Below, in pieces: positions 5,932-8,635 of a stretch of 8,635 bases of DNA. The stretch covers positions 1 to 8,635 of the forward strand of contig JAICQC010000191.1 of NCBI GenBank assembly GCA_025938055.1. Reading direction: 5' to 3'. The stretch's first letter is position 1. The number at the start of each line of letters is the position of its first letter. The stretch comes from Anaerolineales bacterium (lineage in GTDB: Bacteria > Chloroflexota > Anaerolineae > Anaerolineales > Villigracilaceae). The notes under the pieces are model-generated. The model saw only the letters and a program-made list of their open reading frames with translations. It was not told the DNA's origin and did no database searches. Position numbers and translations under genes: made by a program.

Positions 5932-7272
5932 TTAAACTGGTTGTTGCGCTGGAGCAGCCTGCTCCGTCTTTGCGGCAGAGACAATCTCTTCCAGCATTTT
6001 GGTCGTCATGGATTTCGGGCGTTCGATCGGCTGCCCCAGGGCACGCGCCCAAACATAATTCGCTGTCACGCCCAGAGCGCGCCCCACGCCAAACAGTACA
6101 GTATAGAATTCAAACTCACGCACACCATAGTAGTATTGCAGCGTGCCGCTGATCGCATCCACGTTCGGCGCGGGATTCTTGGCTTTGCCCTGTTCCTTCA
6201 AGACCTGAGGCACTACATCCAGGACCATATCCGCAAGGCGCAGAAGTTCGTCATCGGGGAAGCGCTTCTTGGCGAATTCCATTTGCGTCACAAACCGGGG
6301 GTCGATGACCCGCAAGACACCATGCCCATACCCCGGGATGACATGACCGCTGTTCAATGTGTCCCAGGCGTATTTGTATAAGTCATCGCGCGAAGGGACT
6401 CCGCCAAACTTTTTGCGGAGATCCAACAACCAGGAAAGGCTCTCCTGATTTGCAAGACCATGCAGGGGTCCCGCCAGAGCATTCAGACCGCTGGAAAAGG
6501 AATAGTAGACATCGGAAAGAGTGGAACCGACCAGATGGGTTGCATGTGCCGAGGCATTTCCAGACTCATGATCGCTATGAATAATGAAATAGAGACGTAT
6601 GAGATCGGCATATCCCTTTTTGTCCGCGACTTTCATCATGCGGGCGAAGTTCAAGCCGTAGTCCTGTTTGGGGTTGTATTTCGGTTTCTTGCTCTCCCCA
6701 AAATATTTCAAGCGATAGATATACGCGGCGATCACGGGCAATCTGGCTGTCAGGTTGAGGCTGTCCTCCAGAGCGGCTTCCCAGTACACATCCCTCTTCA
6801 TGCTGTGATACTTTTGTGTAAAGACCGAGTCATTCTGAAGCGCCAGCACTGCCTGCGAAAGGAGGGTCATCGGGTGTGTCTCCTTCGGCATGGACTTGAT
6901 CATCTTGAAGACGTACTCCGGGACAGTAGCACGCTTTGCCCATTCCGCTTCCACCTCGCTGGCTTGTTCTTTTGTAGGCACTTCACCGACCAGCAGCAAG
7001 TAATACAACCCACCCACAAGCGGTATCTTGCCGCCGCGCGCCCTGGGAAGTTTTTTGAGAACCTCCGGAATGGACATGCCGCGGAAGCGAATACCTTCCC
7101 CGGGGTCCACGTAGGAAATGTCGGTGAGCAAGGACTTGGTATCGCGCATCCCGCCGACCACTTCACTGATCGTCACCGTATCCACGACAACATCGGCATG
7201 TTCCCTTGCGAGCGCGCGAATCCGCTCGCGCCATTTGGGCAGTTGTTCAGAAATTTTCTCGTGCAGGATCAT
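5932..7272 (-). CDS. gltA: Citrate synthase, mitochondrial-like type
   Basis: A 446-residue citrate synthase, condensing oxaloacetate and acetyl-CoA to citrate at the entry of the TCA cycle. It resembles the mitochondrial (pig) enzyme more than the hexameric E. coli type. Active-site residues match pig numbering with a constant offset: H235 (S-D-H-E-S-G-N), H271 (G-P-L-H-G-L-A-N-Q-E), H317 (P-G-Y-G-H-G-V-L-R) and D372 (P-N-V-D-A). Those correspond to pig H238, H274, H320 and D375, so the enzyme should be active. In the N-V-D-A-H-S-G segment of the pig enzyme, His is replaced by Ile. The N-terminus lacks a targeting peptide, and the end is an Ala/Gln/Pro-rich tail. A strong AAGGAG lies 7 bases before the ATG. 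It is the second gene after mdh, 64 bp downstream of the mdh stop, with no good promoter between them, so the two are probably co-transcribed. The bidirectional terminator follows. Confidence 0.97.
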   Translation of the reverse strand: MILHEKISEQLPKWRERIRALAREHADVVVDTVTISEVVGGMRDTKSLLTDISYVDPGEGIRFRGMSIPEVLKKLPRARGGKIPLVGGLYYLLLVGEVPTKEQASEVEAEWAKRATVPEYVFKMIKSMPKETHPMTLLSQAVLALQNDSVFTQKYHSMKRDVYWEAALEDSLNLTARLPVIAAYIYRLKYFGESKKPKYNPKQDYGLNFARMMKVADKKGYADLIRLYFIIHSDHESGNASAHATHLVGSTLSDVYYSFSSGLNALAGPLHGLANQESLSWLLDLRKKFGGVPSRDDLYKYAWDTLNSGHVIPGYGHGVLRVIDPRFVTQMEFAKKRFPDDELLRLADMVLDVVPQVLKEQGKAKNPAPNVDAISGTLQYYYGVREFEFYTVLFGVGRALGVTANYVWARALGQPIERPKSMTTKMLEEIVSAAKTEQAAPAQQPV

Positions 7273-7336
7273 AACGATACTCCTTGTATTTTATTTGAAG
7301 CGCATAATTCAAGTTTATCAGCAAACAAGTCCAGAC

Positions 7337-8272
7337 CTATAACGTCACCAGTTTTTTCAGCGCCTCGTGTGTTTCCTTGACGGCCGCAGCAGATGCATCG
7401 AACATTGCCTGCTCATCAGGGTCAAGCGTATATTCGATGATCTTTTCCATCCCGCTGCGTCCAAGCATCACAGGCACGCCGAAGAACATATCATCCAAAC
7501 CGTATTCTCCCTGCATGTACGCCGCGCAGGGCACGATCAGATGTTTGTTCTTGAGGATCGCTTCCGCCATTTGCGCGCAGGCAGCGGAAGGCGCATAAAA
7601 AGCGGACCCTGTCTTTAATAGATTAACGATCTCACCACCGCCTTTGCGCGTGCGAGCCACAACGGCATCCAATCTGTCGGCAGGGAGATAGTCCCTCAAC
7701 GGGATCCCTGCAATATTCGAATGACGCGTGAGCGGAACCATCTCATCGCCGTGCCCACCCAGGACGTAGCAGTCGATGTTTTCCACACTGACGCCCGTCT
7801 CCATGGCGACGAAGGCGCGCATGCGCGCCGAATCCAGAATCCCAGCCTGCCCCACCACTCGTTCGCGCGGCAGACCTGTCTTCTTCAGGGTGAGATACGC
7901 CATCGTGTCGAGGGGATTAGTCAGCACAATGAAAATGGCATCGGGGGAATGGGCAAGGGTCTCCGTGGCAGCCTTCCCTACGATCTCAGCATTTGCAGAT
8001 AACAAATCATCACGGCTCATTCCCGGCTTGCGAGGCAAGCCTGCCGTGATGATGATAATATCGGAACCTTTGGTCGCGGCGTATTCATTTGCACCGACGA
8101 TCTCTACATCCTTGCCGATGATGGGCATTGCCTCGAACATGTCGAGCGCCTTGCCCTGGGGCATCCCCTCCACGACGTCCACCAGCACCAGGTCGGCAAG
8201 TTCGCGTTCGGCGAGCCAGTGAGCGGTGGTCGAGCCGGTCATGCCTGCGCCAATGATCGAGATTTTGTTCAT
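7337..8272 (-). CDS. mdh: Malate dehydrogenase, LDH-like NAD-dependent type
   Basis: A 311-residue enzyme of normal length for the LDH-like malate dehydrogenases, interconverting malate and oxaloacetate with NAD in the cytoplasm. The nucleotide-binding loop is G8-A-G-M-T-G at the N-terminus, and D32 (L-V-D-V) ends the second strand, which favours NAD over NADP. Substrate and catalytic residues are visible: R81 and R87 in the mobile loop (G-L-P-R-K-P-G-M-S-R), N119 (L-T-N-P-L-D), D147 and R150 (I-L-D-S-A-R), and H174 (G-G-H-G-D-E). Arg at position 81, rather than Gln, indicates malate and not lactate as the substrate. A near-perfect GGAGGAG precedes the ATG by only 2 bases. It is first of the leftward mdh-gltA pair; its product oxaloacetate is the substrate of the next enzyme. 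A palindrome upstream is a candidate operator. Confidence 0.97.
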   Translation of the reverse strand: MNKISIIGAGMTGSTTAHWLAERELADLVLVDVVEGMPQGKALDMFEAMPIIGKDVEIVGANEYAATKGSDIIIITAGLPRKPGMSRDDLLSANAEIVGKAATETLAHSPDAIFIVLTNPLDTMAYLTLKKTGLPRERVVGQAGILDSARMRAFVAMETGVSVENIDCYVLGGHGDEMVPLTRHSNIAGIPLRDYLPADRLDAVVARTRKGGGEIVNLLKTGSAFYAPSAACAQMAEAILKNKHLIVPCAAYMQGEYGLDDMFFGVPVMLGRSGMEKIIEYTLDPDEQAMFDASAAAVKETHEALKKLVTL

Positions 8273-8318
8273 GACTCCTCCAAAAATATGCGTAGCAAAA
8301 TTTTATCTGAATCCTGTT

Positions 8319-8341
8319 TGACAAAAAAGTACATTTTGTCA
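8319..8341. promoter_or_regulatory. Perfect inverted repeat upstream of mdh, candidate operator
   Basis: TGACAAAA (8319-8326) and TTTTGTCA (8334-8341) are perfect complements around a 7-base spacer. The site lies about 50 bases before the mdh start, in A/T-rich DNA where a promoter is expected. Size and spacing suit a dimeric helix-turn-helix regulator. It does not match my memory of the standard CRP/FNR (TGTGA-N6-TCACA) or Rex (TTGTGAA-N4-TTCACAA) sites. It could also form a weak RNA hairpin if transcribed. Confidence 0.45.
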
Positions 8342-8367
8342 CTTTTTATATTACCAGATTTGGCTAC

Positions 8368-8397
8368 AGAGTACCGCATAGTTTACTTACTTGACAA
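8368..8397 (-). promoter_or_regulatory. Tentative promoter for mdh-gltA
   Basis: Read on the minus strand, TTGTCA (8392-8397, 5 of 6 matches) and TACTCT (8368-8373, 4 of 6) are 18 bases apart. This would place the palindrome at 8319-8341 just downstream of the transcription start, where a repressor could block it. Other A/T-rich -10-like words nearer mdh lack a partner -35 box, so the true start is uncertain. Confidence 0.3.
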
Positions 8398-8449
8398 TGA
8401 GCTTTCAGCTTGCACTTCCATACATCCCCACACCGCAAAGGTGGCCGCG

Positions 8450-8632
8450 ATGACCGAACTCATAGTGGTCAACGACGACACCACACGCGACGACCTAGTG
8501 GCTGCCCTCGGATACCTGAACGACACAGCCAAAGCAATGAGGCGCAAGGGCTACACCGGCACCGCATCCGAGGCGTACGCACGGCAGCACCAACGCATCG
8601 ACGCCCTGCTGACTGAGCTCGTAGGCAAGTGA
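8450..8632 (+). CDS. Small protein of unknown function with foreign codon use (60 residues)
   Basis: The 60-residue reading frame starts at an ATG 8 bases after AAGG (8438-8441) and ends with TGA three bases before the window edge. I do not recognise a family. The product is acidic and mostly helical-looking: M-T-E-L-I-V-V-N-D-D, then a helix-like stretch with L-N-D-T-A-K-A-M-R-R-K-G-Y, then A-Y-A-R-Q-H-Q-R-I-D-A-L-L. No membrane segment or known motif is seen. Codon use is unlike the neighbours: 46 of 60 sense codons end in G or C, only two end in T, and all Asp, Asn, Tyr and His codons end in C. That is the style of actinobacteria or their phages. An upstream in-frame ATG at 8219 would extend it to 137 residues through the mdh start and the A/T-rich gap, which is not credible. 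It may be a phage or plasmid gene at a junction. Confidence 0.6.
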   Translation: MTELIVVNDDTTRDDLVAALGYLNDTAKAMRRKGYTGTASEAYARQHQRIDALLTELVGK

Positions 8633-8635
8633 CAT

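Noticed and set aside
6460..7380. A 306-codon plus-strand reading frame opposite citrate synthase
   Set aside because: It lies wholly against gltA and the gap upstream of it, its product shows no recognisable motif, and gltA has complete catalytic residues. It is a shadow of codon bias.
8318..8396. Two perfect TTGACA words on the plus strand (8318-8323 and 8391-8396) as promoters for the right-edge ORF
   Set aside because: Neither has a reasonable -10 box at 16-19 bases; the first is part of the palindrome upstream of mdh.
8219..8449. N-terminal extension of the right-edge small ORF to 137 residues
   Set aside because: It would start inside mdh on the opposite strand and run through the A/T-rich mdh promoter region. 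The ATG at 8450 has its own ribosome-binding site and the codon style changes near there.
1..8635. tRNA, rRNA, CRISPR array, transposase or toxin-antitoxin pair
   Set aside because: I looked for these and saw no cloverleaf, regularly spaced direct repeats or matching protein motifs.

Overview
The window looks like chromosomal DNA of a free-living bacterium, most likely of the phylum Chloroflexota, class Anaerolineae. This is inference from gene style: a membrane-anchored PD40 propeller protein with a Pro/Thr-rich linker, a citrate synthase of the mitochondrial-like type next to an LDH-like malate dehydrogenase, an oligopeptidase B, and an intergenic palindromic repeat built on GCTGAGCGGA and AGTCGAAGCGC words. 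No 16S or other definitive marker is present. Most of the window is ordinary metabolism and housekeeping.

Layout. Positions 1-2036 hold three genes on the minus strand, read right to left: a DJ-1/PfpI-family protein (2036-1485), a small FAD-dependent oxidoreductase of the geranylgeranyl-reductase-like group (1470-415), and the start of a membrane-anchored PD40 protein (347-1, cut by the window edge). The first two are 14 bp apart and probably form an operon. A 166-bp divergent intergenic region (2037-2202) separates them from a plus-strand ABC transporter ATPase (2203-3192). Its stop codon lies inside a 119-bp nested inverted repeat (3183-3301), and no permease gene follows it. After the repeat come a possible promoter and a 5'-UTR hairpin, then oligopeptidase B (ptrB, 3479-5572) and a small conserved-looking protein of unknown function (5609-5872). 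A good sigma-70-like promoter lies across the end of ptrB and could express the small gene separately. A strong terminator (5878-5913) ends this unit and probably also the converging one.

That converging unit is mdh-gltA on the minus strand (8272-5932): malate dehydrogenase followed by citrate synthase. These are consecutive TCA-cycle steps, malate to oxaloacetate and oxaloacetate plus acetyl-CoA to citrate. An AT-rich region with an 8-bp perfect inverted repeat lies upstream of mdh and is a candidate operator. At the right edge a 60-codon ORF (8450-8632) uses codons quite unlike its neighbours, with almost no T-ending codons. It looks like actinobacterial or actinophage DNA, so it may mark a mobile-element boundary or an assembly junction.

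I do not see a convincing new multi-gene system. The items most worth a second look are the right-edge compositional break, the nested repeat fused to the 3' end of an orphan ABC ATPase gene, the mdh operator candidate, and the small protein with its own embedded promoter.
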